In this document: piece by piece, positions 1 to 8,613 of the stretch | How the letters are laid out: every line of letters begins with the position of its first letter | Position numbering within the stretch: position 1 is the first letter of the stretch | Origin: Solirubrobacterales bacterium | GTDB lineage: Bacteria > Actinomycetota > Thermoleophilia > Solirubrobacterales > Solirubrobacteraceae | Assembly (NCBI GenBank): GCA_025964155.1 | Contig: JAOPZJ010000146.1 | Location: forward strand, 1 to 37,744 | DNA length: 37,744 nucleotides | Direction: 5' to 3' | Translations under genes and position numbers: made by a program | Notes under the pieces: generated by a model | The model's database searches: none | What the model saw: only the letters and a program-made list of their open reading frames with translations | Told to the model about the DNA's origin: nothing

Positions 1-2
1 TG

Positions 3-581
3 CAGGAGGACGACGCCACCGCCCATCGCCAGATCGACATCAACGTGCATGGCGTGCTGTACGGGATGAAGATCATCCTGCCGCGCTTCGTCGCCCGGGG
101 TCGCGGCCACCTCGTGAACATCGCCTCCTCCGCCGGCAAGGGTGGGTTCCCCGGTGGTGCCACCTACTGCGGCACCAAGCACTTCGTCGTCGGCGTCTCC
201 GAGGCGGTCCGCGGCGAGCTGCGCGGCACGTCGGTCGAGATCAGCTGCGTCATGCCCGGCGTCGTGAACACCGAGCTCGCGACGGGGCTCGTGGAGGCGC
301 GCGGCATCAAGAACGTCAACCCGCAGGACGTGGCCGACGCGATCGTCGAAGCGCTGCAGGTGCCGCGCTTCGACGTGTTCGTCCCCAAGTCCATCGGCCC
401 GATCACGAGCGTCATGGGCCTCGTCCCGCGCCGGGGCCGCGAGGCGATCGTCCGGGCGATGAAGGCCGACCAGGTGCTCATGTCCGCCGATCCCGACGCC
501 CGCAAGGCCTACGAGCTGCGCGCCGCGCAGTCCGAGCCGGGCCTGGAGCCGGGCGAGCCCGTCAAACAGCTGACGGAGTAG
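3..581 (+). CDS. SDR-family oxidoreductase, 5'-truncated by window edge
   Basis: This is the C-terminal part of a short-chain dehydrogenase/reductase, an NAD(P)-dependent oxidoreductase. The reading frame is open from base 3, so the N-terminal TGxxxGIG nucleotide-binding motif lies outside the window. What remains is the central N-[IV]-x-G-x-x-x-G helix (INVHGVLYGMK), a serine-containing strand (NIASSAGK) and a YCGTK that fits the catalytic YxxxK, followed by a PGVVNTEL loop after the active site. The internal GTG at 45 falls in the middle of the fold and is not a real start. The substrate cannot be told. The stop overlaps the convergent hydrolase gene by 20 bp. Confidence 0.9.
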   Translation, partial: QEDDATAHRQIDINVHGVLYGMKIILPRFVARGRGHLVNIASSAGKGGFPGGATYCGTKHFVVGVSEAVRGELRGTSVEISCVMPGVVNTELATGLVEARGIKNVNPQDVADAIVEALQVPRFDVFVPKSIGPITSVMGLVPRRGREAIVRAMKADQVLMSADPDARKAYELRAAQSEPGLEPGEPVKQLTE

Positions 582-1470
582 GCGCCCCGAGCCACTCGGC
601 GATCCGGGCGCCGATCTGCTCGCCCGCGTCCTCCTGGAGGAAATGCGAGGCGTTCTCGATGATCTCCGGCGGGGGGGCGTTGATGACCTCCGCCAGCCGC
701 ACGCCGACCTTCGCCGGGATGATCGGGTCCCCGTCTGCCCAGAGGACGAGCTTGGGCCGGTGGTCGGCCGCGAGCGCGTCGCGGACCGCGCGCCCGGCCG
801 CGGCGCCTTCCATCTCCGGGTTCGTCGGGAGCATGAGCGGGAACGCGCGGGCGCCGGCCTTGGACGCGGCGCTGGGGAACGGCGCCTCGTAGGCCGCGAC
901 GACGTCATCCGACAGGCCGCGTGCACAGGCGCCGTTGACGAGGAACCCGATCGGCAGGTCCTCGGTGCGCTTGACGAAGTCGCGGAAGGCCCGCCACGCG
1001 TCCGTCATCGGCTGCTCGCCGGTGAAGAGGCCGGTGTCCAGGACCACGAGGCGCTCGAAGCGCTCGGGCTGCTGCACGAACATCCGCATCCCGATCGGGC
1101 CGCCCCAGTCGTGGACGACCATCGTCCCGCCGGTCAGCTCGAGGTGCTCGGCGAGGTCACCCATGAGGCCTGCATGACGGTCGTAGGCGTACCAGTCGAT
1201 GTCCGTCGGCTTGTCCGATCGTCCGAAACCCGCGAGGTCCGGGACGATGCAGCGGTAGCCCGCCGCGGCCACCGCCGGGAAGACCTTGCGCCACAGATAG
1301 GACCACGTCGGCTCGCCGTGCATGAACCACACCGGCGGACCGTCGCTCGGACCTTCGTCCAGGTAGGCGACCCGCAGACCCTGCAGCTCGGCGTAGTGTG
1401 GGGCGAAGTCGAAGCCGGGCAGTCCGGCGAACGCATCATTCGGCACCCTTACGGTGTCTTGTGTGGGCAT
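562..1470 (-). CDS. Alpha/beta hydrolase of the haloalkane dehalogenase type (HLD-I-like)
   Basis: A 302-residue alpha/beta hydrolase, the usual length for haloalkane dehalogenases, which hydrolyse carbon-halogen bonds through an Asp-ester intermediate. It has the HGEPTWSYLW oxyanion segment (residues 51-60), nucleophile Asp121 in VHDWGG with the adjacent halide-binding Trp122, an acid near Asp248 (WADGDPI) and His276 (ASHFLQED). Aligned by eye to DhlA, the second halide-binding Trp (DhlA W175) is Gly180 here, so halide-ester activity is uncertain and another ester or epoxide substrate is possible. ATG 1470 was chosen because the homology begins there and a TAGGTT box lies 7 nt upstream. The frame stays open upstream but that part does not resemble the family. 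Confidence 0.85.
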   Translation of the reverse strand: MPTQDTVRVPNDAFAGLPGFDFAPHYAELQGLRVAYLDEGPSDGPPVWFMHGEPTWSYLWRKVFPAVAAAGYRCIVPDLAGFGRSDKPTDIDWYAYDRHAGLMGDLAEHLELTGGTMVVHDWGGPIGMRMFVQQPERFERLVVLDTGLFTGEQPMTDAWRAFRDFVKRTEDLPIGFLVNGACARGLSDDVVAAYEAPFPSAASKAGARAFPLMLPTNPEMEGAAAGRAVRDALAADHRPKLVLWADGDPIIPAKVGVRLAEVINAPPPEIIENASHFLQEDAGEQIGARIAEWLGAPTPSAV

Positions 1471-1477
1471 GCAGCAG

Positions 1478-1483
1478 AACCTA
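1478..1483 (-). promoter_or_regulatory. Putative -10 box for the hydrolase gene
   Basis: TAGGTT on the minus strand sits 7 nt before ATG 1470. The spacing matches TANNNT boxes before several other genes here and suggests a leaderless transcript. No clear -35 element is seen. Confidence 0.4.
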
Positions 1484-1503
1484 CCCCGGCCGGTCGACCC
1501 CGC

Positions 1504-1509
1504 GAGGAG
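1504..1509 (+). promoter_or_regulatory. Ribosome binding site deciding GTG 1517
   Basis: GAGGAG lies 7 nt before GTG 1517. This favours GTG over the upstream in-frame ATG at 1454 and places the start directly before a signal peptide. Confidence 0.65.
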
Positions 1510-1516
1510 TCCGAAG

Positions 1517-3421
1517 GTGAACAGCGTCAGACATAGGATCGTGATCGCCGCGATCACGGCCGCAGCGCTCCTCCTGCCCGCTTCCGCGCCGGCCGCCGTG
1601 CCGTCCACCGCGGTCTCCGCGCCGGCGGACCAGTTCGCGCCGACGTATGACTGGCTCGACGGCAACGGCCCGCACGTGCTGCGGGTGAACGGCGTCGCTG
1701 GCGGCACCGGCAGCGGTGACAAGGTCGACATCTACTGCCTGCGTCGCGGGGAGGCGACGGCGCCGGTGATCGAGGACGTCCCCGTCGCCGCGACCGGCCG
1801 CGCCTTCAGCGCCGCGCTGGACGCCAGCCTCCCGGCCCTGCGGACCCCGTGCCGCCTGCGGGCGCTGCCGACCTCCGGCATCCCCGCGGACCTCGCGCCC
1901 TACCCCGGGCCGCGCTTCTTCCCCTCCGGGCTGCGCGACTTCCGCGAGCAGAATCTCGTCAATCCGAACGTCGGCGTGCTCTACGACGTCGACCTCAACA
2001 CCGTCACGCCCGCGAACACGAGCACCGCGCATCTGCAGACCTTCGGCGGTTGCGGGCTGTGGGATGCCCGCCCGCTGGACCCCGCCGTGGCGCCGGACGC
2101 GCCCGCGCGCAACGTCTTCGACTGCGCCGGCTGGGCCGACGACGTGGCGGACGCCCCGCCGACGCGCAGCGAGCTGCAGGTCGACGGGCGCAACGCGTTC
2201 ACCGGTGCGATGGCGACGCTCTCCACGTCAGCCCTGCCGGACGTGCCCGACCGCCCGGCGCTGACGCGCACGGCGTCCCGCGACGCCGTGACGGGACTCC
2301 TGTCCCTGCGCGAGAGCACCGAGGTCGTGCGCTGTGAGACGCAGCCGCCGGCCTACCCCCTCACCAGCGCCGGGGACTGCGGGCGCTTCGTCAGCGCCGG
2401 CGTGCGGTTCGTCCGCGAGGCCACGATGAGCCGCGACGGCCGCGTCACCACGATGCGCGACCGATGGGAGTCCTCCGACGGCGCCGAGCATGCGCTGGAC
2501 CTCCTGTTGGAGGTCGACCTCTCCTCCCAGCAGTACGGCATCCAAGTGCCGTGGGTCGGACCGGCCGTGTCGGCGTACGCGGGCACGGCGAGCATCAACG
2601 GCCCGCCCGCTGCGCCGGCGTCCATCCTCGTGCGCAGCAACCGCGACGTCCCGGACGGCGACCTGGCCAACCCGACGGGGGCGGTGACCTTCTCGACGGC
2701 ACCTTCGAGCATCGAGTTTGTCTCCGTCGAGAACCCGTCCCGGTACATGCAGCTGCGCTACCTGCGCCAGATCCCCGCCGGCGGTGCGCTGGAGCTGACG
2801 CACACGTTCTCGATGGCACCGACCGCCGCTGAGTCGGCCTCGCTGGCGGCCCTGGCCGAGGACTCCTACGGCGGCCCGTCCGTCGCGATCGCCGCGCCGG
2901 CGGCCGCCACGACGAGCACCGTGCCGAAGGTGACCGTTCGCGGGACCGCCTCCGACAACCGCGGGGTGGCGCGCCTCACCGTCGCCGGCCTCCCGGTCCC
3001 CGTCGCCGCTGACGGCACGTGGAGCGGGGAGGTGACGCTCACGCCGGGCCCGAACACGATCGTCGCCCACGCGACGGACGGTGCGGGCAACGCCAGTGAG
3101 GCGTCGGTCGCCGTGACGTACGCCCCCGTCACGGGCACACCGTGCGTCGTCCCGCGCATGAAGGGCCTGCGGCGGATCAGCAGCGCGAAGAAGCGTGTGA
3201 CGAAGGCCGGCTGTCGCTTCGGCCTGGTGTTCTACCGGTACGTCAAGCCGACGAAGATCCGCAAGGGCAAGAAGATCATCACCGTCGTGACGCGCCGCGG
3301 CACCGTGCTGGGGACCAAGCAGAAGATCGGCGCGAAGCTCCGGCCGGGGGCCAAGGTCGACGTGGTCGTGCAGGGACGCGTGCCGAAGAAGCCGACGCCC
3401 AAGCGGAAGGCGGCGGGGTAG
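1517..3421 (+). CDS. Secreted protein with Ig-like and PASTA-like C-terminal domains
   Basis: A 634-residue exported protein of unknown function. From GTG 1517 it begins with a basic n-region and hydrophobic core ending in an Ala-rich cleavage site (ASAPAA), a Sec-type signal peptide. Residues of about 30-450 form a large Cys-containing region I do not recognise. Residues of about 455-540 look like a bacterial Ig-like fold of the kind found in surface and carbohydrate-active proteins (VRGTASDNRGVARLTV, NTIVAHATDGAGN). Residues of about 543-620 resemble a PASTA domain (VPRMKGLRRISSAKKRVTKA), followed by a Lys/Pro-rich tail. PASTA-like tails often bind cell wall or mediate surface attachment. 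It is divergent from the hydrolase gene (46 bp apart) and convergent with ppa (10 bp apart). Confidence 0.8.
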   Translation: MNSVRHRIVIAAITAAALLLPASAPAAVPSTAVSAPADQFAPTYDWLDGNGPHVLRVNGVAGGTGSGDKVDIYCLRRGEATAPVIEDVPVAATGRAFSAALDASLPALRTPCRLRALPTSGIPADLAPYPGPRFFPSGLRDFREQNLVNPNVGVLYDVDLNTVTPANTSTAHLQTFGGCGLWDARPLDPAVAPDAPARNVFDCAGWADDVADAPPTRSELQVDGRNAFTGAMATLSTSALPDVPDRPALTRTASRDAVTGLLSLRESTEVVRCETQPPAYPLTSAGDCGRFVSAGVRFVREATMSRDGRVTTMRDRWESSDGAEHALDLLLEVDLSSQQYGIQVPWVGPAVSAYAGTASINGPPAAPASILVRSNRDVPDGDLANPTGAVTFSTAPSSIEFVSVENPSRYMQLRYLRQIPAGGALELTHTFSMAPTAAESASLAALAEDSYGGPSVAIAAPAAATTSTVPKVTVRGTASDNRGVARLTVAGLPVPVAADGTWSGEVTLTPGPNTIVAHATDGAGNASEASVAVTYAPVTGTPCVVPRMKGLRRISSAKKRVTKAGCRFGLVFYRYVKPTKIRKGKKIITVVTRRGTVLGTKQKIGAKLRPGAKVDVVVQGRVPKKPTPKRKAAG

Positions 3422-3431
3422 CGCGGCGGCG

Positions 3432-3932
3432 TTACCGGGCGGACTGCCTGGCGGCCCAGCGCTCGCGGGCCTCGGCGATGACCTCAAGGGCCTCGGCCTT
3501 GTCGTACCACCCGTCGACGATGACCTCCTTGCCCTCCGGCTGCTTGTAGATCGCGAAGAAGTGCGCGATCTCCCGGGTCAGCGAACTGGGCAGGTCCTCG
3601 AGCGAGTCGATGTGGTTCCAGTTCGGGTCTTCGAGCGGGACGCACAGGACCTTGTCGTCGACACCCTTGTCGTCGCTCATCTTGAAGAGCGCGATCACCT
3701 TCACCGGGATGACGCAGCCCGGGAACGTGGGCTCCGAAACGCAGACCATCGCGTCCAGCGGATCGCCGTCCTCCCCGTGGGTGTCCGGGATGAAGCCGTA
3801 GTCCGTCGGGTAGACGACGGAGCTGAAGAGGAAGCGATCGAGCTTGATCGCCTGCAGGTCCTCATCCCATTCGTACTTGTTGCGGCTGCCCTTCGGGATT
3901 TCGACCAGGCAGAGCGTGGGTTCGGCGGACAT
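3432..3932 (-). CDS. ppa: Inorganic pyrophosphatase, family I
   Basis: A 166-residue soluble Mg-dependent pyrophosphatase that hydrolyses PPi to two phosphates and so pulls biosynthetic reactions forward. Length and sequence fit the short hexameric prokaryotic class. Seen: the EIPKGSRNKYEWD start of the active site, YPTDYGFIP, and the signature DGDPLDAMV with metal-binding Asp55, Asp57 and Asp60. ATG 3932 is the family start. A longer in-frame extension to 4088 would overlap the transketolase gene and has no homology. A TAGCCT box lies 7 nt upstream, so transcription from this divergent region may be leaderless. Confidence 0.96.
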   Translation of the reverse strand: MSAEPTLCLVEIPKGSRNKYEWDEDLQAIKLDRFLFSSVVYPTDYGFIPDTHGEDGDPLDAMVCVSEPTFPGCVIPVKVIALFKMSDDKGVDDKVLCVPLEDPNWNHIDSLEDLPSSLTREIAHFFAIYKQPEGKEVIVDGWYDKAEALEVIAEARERWAARQSAR

Positions 3933-3939
3933 GGGGCGC

Positions 3940-3945
3940 AGGCTA
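3940..3945 (-). promoter_or_regulatory. Putative -10 box for ppa
   Basis: TAGCCT on the minus strand, 7 nt before the ppa ATG at 3932; leaderless arrangement as for the hydrolase gene at 1470. Confidence 0.4.
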
Positions 3946-4035
3946 CCCGAGCGCGGGCCTCCGATGCCCCCTGAAGCGTGAACACGGCGCGCGCCCGCGT
4001 GGTTGTAGCGGTCTTGGAGATAGGCTGCAAGGTCC

Positions 4036-6042
4036 ATGACCGAACCGATCGACCAGCTCTGCATCGACACGATCCGTGCCCTGAGCATGGATGCCGTTCA
4101 GGCGGCGAACTCCGGCCACCCGGGGTTGCCGCTTGGTATGGCTCCGGCGGCGTTCGTGTTGTATGCGGATGTGATGAAGCATGACCCGGCTGATCCGGAC
4201 TGGCCGGATCGCGATCGCTTTGTGCTGTCGGCGGGCCACGGGTCGATGCTGTTGTACTCCGCCCTGCACCTCGCGGGCTACGACCTGTCGCTGGACGATC
4301 TGAAGCACTTTCGCCAGTGGGACTCGCGGACCCCGGGGCATCCCGAGCGCGAGCGCTTGGCGGACGGGCGCTGGCGCACCCCGGGCGTGGAGGTCACGAC
4401 CGGCCCACTGGGCCAGGGGTTCGGCAACGGTGTGGGGATGGCAATCGCCGAGCAGCACCTGCGTCACACGTTCGGCGCGGAGGTCCAGGATCACCACATC
4501 TACGCGATCGTCTCTGACGGTGATCTGATGGAGGGCGTGGCCTCCGAGGCAGCGTCGCTGGCGGGCCAGCTTGGGCTCGGCAAGCTTGTCTATCTGTATG
4601 ACGACAACGACATTTCGCTGGACGGTCCGACGTCGTTGAGCTTTGACAGCGAGGACGTCTCCAAGCGCTTTGACGCCTACGGCTGGCAGGTGCTCGAGGT
4701 CGGCGACGCAAACGACGTGCACGCGCTGCGCGCCGCCGTGGCCGAGGGCAATTCGGAGACCGAGCGCCCGACGCTGATCCACGTCAAGTCGATCATCGGC
4801 TATCCCTCCCCGCACAAGCAGGGCACCTCCGCTGCGCACGGCGCACCGCTCGGCGAGGAGGAGGTCCGCCTGACAAAGGAGGCGATGGGCTGGGACCCGG
4901 ACAAGACGTTCTTCGTGCCCGACGGCGTGTATGAGCGCTTTCAGCGGCGCGGCCGCAAGGGCGCACGGGAGCGTTCGGCGTGGCAGCAGCGCCTGGACGC
5001 GCTGAAGCAGGACGCCGCCAAGGCCGAGCTGTGGGACTGCGCCTGGGCCGGCAAGCCGCTGCCCGGCGTCGGCGAGGCGCTGGCCCCGGGGGCGATCGAC
5101 TGGGGCAAGCCCGCCCTGGCCACGCGCGTCGCGGGCAAGCAGGCGATGGCGGCCTTTGATTCGTTCGTGCCGACGATGGTCGGTGGCGCGGCGGACCTGT
5201 CGGGTTCGACGAACACGATGTTTCCCGGCGGTGATGAGGAGCGCCTCACGCGCGATCACGTGGGCCGCAACGTGTACTTCGGGGTGCGTGAGCACGGGAT
5301 GGGCGCCGCGGTCAACGGCATGGCCGCGCACGGCGGCATCGTGCGCCCGTACGGCTCGACGTTCCTGCAGTTCGCCGACTACATGCGCGGCGCGATCCGC
5401 CTCAGCGCGCTGCAGGAGCTGAAGGTTGCGTGGGTGTTCACGCACGACTCCGTCGCGCTCGGCGAGGACGGCCCGACCCACCAGCCCGTCGAGCATCTCG
5501 CCGCGCTGCGCGCGATCCCCCATCTCACGGTGCTGCGCCCGGGCGACGCGATGGAGACCGCCGAGGCGTGGCGCGTGATCCTGGAGGACCTCGACGGCCC
5601 GGCTGCGCTCATCCTCAGCCGCCAGAACCTGCCGGTCATGACCGACGCGCCCGTCCGTGACGGCGTCGCCCGCGGCGCCTACGTCGTGCGCGCGACGGAG
5701 GAGGTGCCGCAGGCCGTGATCGTCGGCACCGGCTCCGAGGTCCACACCGCCCTGGAGGCGGCGGATCTGCTGGCGGCCGACGGCCTCAGGGTGCAGGTCG
5801 TCTCGATGCCCTCGTGGGAGCTCTTCGCCAAACAGGACCAAGCCTACCGCCAGTCCGTCCTGCCGGCCGGCGTGCCGAAGGTCTCCGTCGAGGCCGGCAT
5901 CGCGATGGGCTGGAGCCAATGGGTCGACGCCAGCGTCTCGATCGAGCGCTTCGGCGCATCCGCCCCCGGCGACGTCGTGCTCGAGCGCCTCGGCATCACC
6001 CCCGCCGCCACCGCGGCCAAAGTCAAGGAACTGGTGGGCTGA
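4036..6042 (+). CDS. tkt: Transketolase
   Basis: A 668-residue, full-length thiamine-diphosphate enzyme that moves two-carbon units between sugar phosphates in the non-oxidative pentose phosphate pathway. Domains in order: the N-terminal ThDP domain with active-site His28 and His68 (SAGHGS) and the cofactor segment SDGDLMEG...YDDND (160-192), the pyrimidine-binding domain with the signature [14 protein letters not shown], and a C-terminal domain with [12 protein letters not shown] 4036 follows a TAGGCT box by 9 nt with an AAGG in between. Codons in roughly 4120-4680 end in T unusually often (ctt, ggt, tat, gat, ttt) compared with the rest of the gene. Its end overlaps the convergent lytic transglycosylase gene by 20 bp. 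Confidence 0.97.
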   Translation: MTEPIDQLCIDTIRALSMDAVQAANSGHPGLPLGMAPAAFVLYADVMKHDPADPDWPDRDRFVLSAGHGSMLLYSALHLAGYDLSLDDLKHFRQWDSRTPGHPERERLADGRWRTPGVEVTTGPLGQGFGNGVGMAIAEQHLRHTFGAEVQDHHIYAIVSDGDLMEGVASEAASLAGQLGLGKLVYLYDDNDISLDGPTSLSFDSEDVSKRFDAYGWQVLEVGDANDVHALRAAVAEGNSETERPTLIHVKSIIGYPSPHKQGTSAAHGAPLGEEEVRLTKEAMGWDPDKTFFVPDGVYERFQRRGRKGARERSAWQQRLDALKQDAAKAELWDCAWAGKPLPGVGEALAPGAIDWGKPALATRVAGKQAMAAFDSFVPTMVGGAADLSGSTNTMFPGGDEERLTRDHVGRNVYFGVREHGMGAAVNGMAAHGGIVRPYGSTFLQFADYMRGAIRLSALQELKVAWVFTHDSVALGEDGPTHQPVEHLAALRAIPHLTVLRPGDAMETAEAWRVILEDLDGPAALILSRQNLPVMTDAPVRDGVARGAYVVRATEEVPQAVIVGTGSEVHTALEAADLLAADGLRVQVVSMPSWELFAKQDQAYRQSVLPAGVPKVSVEAGIAMGWSQWVDASVSIERFGASAPGDVVLERLGITPAATAAKVKELVG

Positions 6043-7570
6043 GGACCGGGGCCGGCGCCGGCGCGCCGGCCGCCAGCAGGGGCAGGAGCTCGCGGGCCTG
6101 CGAGCTCACCGTCACGTGGATCGCGGCGGGCTCGCGCACCCATGCGATGAGGTTCAGGGCGGTGAGCCTGTCCAGCGCGAACTGGAAGGCCTTGGCCTGG
6201 GCCGAGCTGACGTACCGGCGGGCGATGTCGAACGTGTAGCCGGTCGTGTGCAGCGAGTACTTCTTCGTCGCCTGGATGTTCGAGGCGGTCAGCAGGTGCT
6301 GGTAGGGCCGGTCGCGGATCGTGCTCGTGACGATGAGCGGGGCGCTGCCGGAGATGCCCTGAGCCGCCGCGCCCAGGTACTGCAGGACGGCCAGCGCCTC
6401 CGGACGCAGGGCGCGATACAGGCGCTTGGACTGCTTCAGTCGCGGGGCGAGCTCGCCCATCGACGGCGAGATCTGGATGCCGTAGCGCGCGAGGCTCGTG
6501 CGGTCCAGGGCGATGAGCGTCCGTGCCGCCTCGGCCCGACCCAGTGCGAAGGGGTCGGCGTACTCCGGGACGCTGCCTTCGGGGTGCAGCACCTCCTCGG
6601 CGGAGTTCTTGTTCGTCTGCAGGTTTGCGACGACGGCCAGCGCCGCCGGGTCCGCGCGGTACTGACGCATGATCGACTCCGCGGCGCGCACCCGCCACAG
6701 GTACGTCGACGAGTCATCCCCCAGGCCGGCCAGGAACGCGTAGGCACGGCGGTGATCGACCGGTGACGTGCCGAAGAAGAGCTGGGCGTAGGGGATGTCC
6801 TTGGCGCCGTAGCGGCTCAGCGCCGTCTGCAGGTTGCCGATGCCCATGTGGTACCCGACGATCGCCAGTTCGGCGTCGCCGTGGAGGTCCCGACGCGCGA
6901 TGCCGAGGTACTTCACGGTCGCCGCCAGCGCCTTGTCGGGGTCAAAGCGCTCGTCGACCCGGCGGCGCTGGCGGACACGGGCGGCCACCTTGTGACCGCG
7001 CGCGATGCCGCGCGTCAGCCGCGTGGACGCCGCCACGTCGACCTTCATCCCCAGCAGGTTCGTTGCGGTCTCGGCGAGGATCTGCGTGAGGCCGGCGGCC
7101 CCGCTGAGGTCCCGGCCGGCTTGCGCGTCGGGCCGTCCGGCGCTCTCAAGGAACACGATGCCCTCGAGGACATTCGGGTCCACGTCGCCCGCCTTGGCCG
7201 CCCGCTCGACCTTCGGCCGCAGCGCCGCCACACGCTGGGCGGTCGCCACCGCACCCCCCGGCGACTTGGCGTACAACACGTGCGCGAGCCCGGCCGCGGC
7301 GCGGGCCTCGCGGTCCGCGCGCAGCGCCGGGGTGTAGCGCAGCGGGTCCATGCCCTGACCGGATGTCGCCCCGGGGAGCAAGGCCGAGGGGTTCCGACCG
7401 CCGTCCGCGTTGCCGCCGCCGGACTGGCGCAGCAGCACGGCGGCCAGGCCGCCGCCCGTCACGATGGCCAGGACGAGCAGGGCGCCGGCCCGCACCCGGC
7501 GACGTCGCTGGTCGTTGCGGCGGGCCGCCGACGGACGTGGGGAACGCGGCGGGCGGGACGAGATGGCCAT
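6023..7570 (-). CDS. Membrane-anchored lytic transglycosylase with M15/DUF5715-like C-terminal domain
   Basis: A 515-residue cell-wall protein. A basic N-terminus is followed by one membrane segment (about 26-47) and a linker. An SLT-type lysozyme-like domain spans about 115-300, with catalytic Glu142 in FLESAG, AGLTQI (159-164) and GYHMGIGN (239-246). Residues of about 390-490 carry S439-x-H441...D448 and H485 in the pattern [12 protein letters not shown]...IHVTV. This resembles the zinc site of M15/VanY-like peptidases and the DUF5715 family. If both parts are active, one protein could cut glycan strands and peptide stems; the second activity is inferred from the pattern alone. The partner process (division, sporulation or secretion) is unknown. 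Upstream lies the divergent GNAT gene. Confidence 0.85.
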   Translation of the reverse strand: MAISSRPPRSPRPSAARRNDQRRRRVRAGALLVLAIVTGGGLAAVLLRQSGGGNADGGRNPSALLPGATSGQGMDPLRYTPALRADREARAAAGLAHVLYAKSPGGAVATAQRVAALRPKVERAAKAGDVDPNVLEGIVFLESAGRPDAQAGRDLSGAAGLTQILAETATNLLGMKVDVAASTRLTRGIARGHKVAARVRQRRRVDERFDPDKALAATVKYLGIARRDLHGDAELAIVGYHMGIGNLQTALSRYGAKDIPYAQLFFGTSPVDHRRAYAFLAGLGDDSSTYLWRVRAAESIMRQYRADPAALAVVANLQTNKNSAEEVLHPEGSVPEYADPFALGRAEAARTLIALDRTSLARYGIQISPSMGELAPRLKQSKRLYRALRPEALAVLQYLGAAAQGISGSAPLIVTSTIRDRPYQHLLTASNIQATKKYSLHTTGYTFDIARRYVSSAQAKAFQFALDRLTALNLIAWVREPAAIHVTVSSQARELLPLLAAGAPAPAPVLSPPVP

Positions 7571-7623
7571 CTCCCCAACCGTGCCACACCTTCCTGAAGA
7601 CTCGTCGTGCGACCCTACGCGGC

Positions 7624-8034
7624 GTGGCTCATCTGTCTACCGACCCCTCGCGCCTGGACGTCGACCTCATTCACGCCTTCCTCAGCGAACGCGCCTACTG
7701 GGCGATCGGGCGCACCCGCGAGGTCACCGAGCGCGCGATCGCGAACTCGCTGTGCTTCGGCGCGTACGCCGACGACGGCGCCCAGGTGGCGTTCGCGCGA
7801 GTGGTCACCGACAGGGCGGTCTTCGCCTATCTCGCCGATGTCTTCGTCGTGGAGGCGGTCCGGGGCCGCGGCGTCGGCAAGGCGCTGGTGGCGGCGATCC
7901 TCGCGCACGAGGACGTCCGTGGCCTGCGGCGCGTCGTCCTGGTGACCGACGACGCCCACGAGCTGTACGCGCGGTTCGGGTTCACGGCGCTGGCCGAGGC
8001 GGAGAACTGGATGAACATCCGCCGGTCGACCTGA
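7624..8034 (+). CDS. GNAT-family N-acetyltransferase
   Basis: A 136-residue single-domain acetyltransferase expected to move an acetyl group from acetyl-CoA to an amine. It has the acetyl-CoA pyrophosphate-binding motif A (VRGRGVGKALVAAI) preceded by YLADVFVV, and a C-terminal YARFGFTAL that matches the usual Y-x-x-x-GF end. The N-terminal LSERAYWAIGRTREV is typical of a small bacterial GNAT subgroup. GTG 7624 was picked because the conserved region begins about 10 residues later. No clear ribosome binding site is visible, so the start is uncertain. The substrate is unknown. Confidence 0.88.
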   Translation: MAHLSTDPSRLDVDLIHAFLSERAYWAIGRTREVTERAIANSLCFGAYADDGAQVAFARVVTDRAVFAYLADVFVVEAVRGRGVGKALVAAILAHEDVRGLRRVVLVTDDAHELYARFGFTALAEAENWMNIRRST

Positions 8035-8613
8035 GCGTGCGCATTGGCCAACGTGCGGGGCGTCTGTGGTGCTCGCGCGAGGGTGCGAGGCGCGTGTGGC
8101 GTTGACGCGAGCGAACCCCGCGGCGTGTGATGCGCTTGAACGGCGGGCACTGACGGCGGAGGGTGCCGGCGCGACGGTGCGGGGGTGGCGGACCGTTGTG
8201 GCTGGCGCGTTGCCGCTCGCGACCGCGGTGAGTGGAGCCCAGGCCGTCACGGAGGCGCTCCATGCTCGACTCACGCCGAAAGTGGCGCGTTGGCGCTCTT
8301 CCAGGCGGCGCCCACCGCGTTTGCCGATCGAGCGTCACGTTCCCGCTGCCAGGTGGCGGATCTGTGACGCTCGATCGATCGGGCGGCCGTCGCTTGGTGA
8401 CATCCGAGGTCACACCACGGGCTTCGCACTCCCCCGTCAGTGCGGCCGTTAGAGACGCCCCGCACCACGCCAAGCTCAATCGCGCCAGCGTCACAAGCGC
8501 CCAGTGTCCAGACCTAGGCGCAGGCTCCAGGCTCCGATGCCGGCGCACGATTGACGTGGCTCCGGTGCCCGCACCGTGATCACGACCGCTCGGGAACTGC
8601 CACCCTTCTCCGC
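8035..8613 (+). repeat. 579-bp intergenic region full of inverted and direct repeats
   Basis: No convincing gene is present; the open frames here have no recognisable domains or ribosome binding sites. Three repeat systems are seen. (1) A 13-bp inverted pair, GTGCGGGGCGTCT at 8053-8065 and its complement at 8453-8465, continued by a related pair around 8138-8155 and 8433-8450. (2) A stem formed by 8096-8110 with 8480-8494, also found compactly at 35129-35178. (3) A 14-bp perfect inverted repeat at 8325-8338/8364-8377 whose right half recurs near 12.5 kb. It resembles a nested non-coding mobile or REP-like element. Confidence 0.6.
8325..8377 (+). repeat. Dispersed palindromic element, copy 1
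   Basis: Arms CGATCGAGCGTCAC (8325-8338) and GTGACGCTCGATCG (8364-8377) are exact complements, separated by 25 nt. Positions 8343-8377 match 12475-12509 at 34 of 35 bases, so this is a repeated unit and not a chance palindrome. Confidence 0.7.

Noticed and set aside
3943-5919. 658-codon open frame antisense to transketolase
   Set aside because: The protein is rich in Arg, His and Ala with no domain, typical of the opposite strand of a G+C-rich gene.
8066-8452. 128-codon open frame in the 8-kb gap
   Set aside because: No domain, no ribosome binding site, and it is made of inverted repeats found elsewhere in non-coding DNA.
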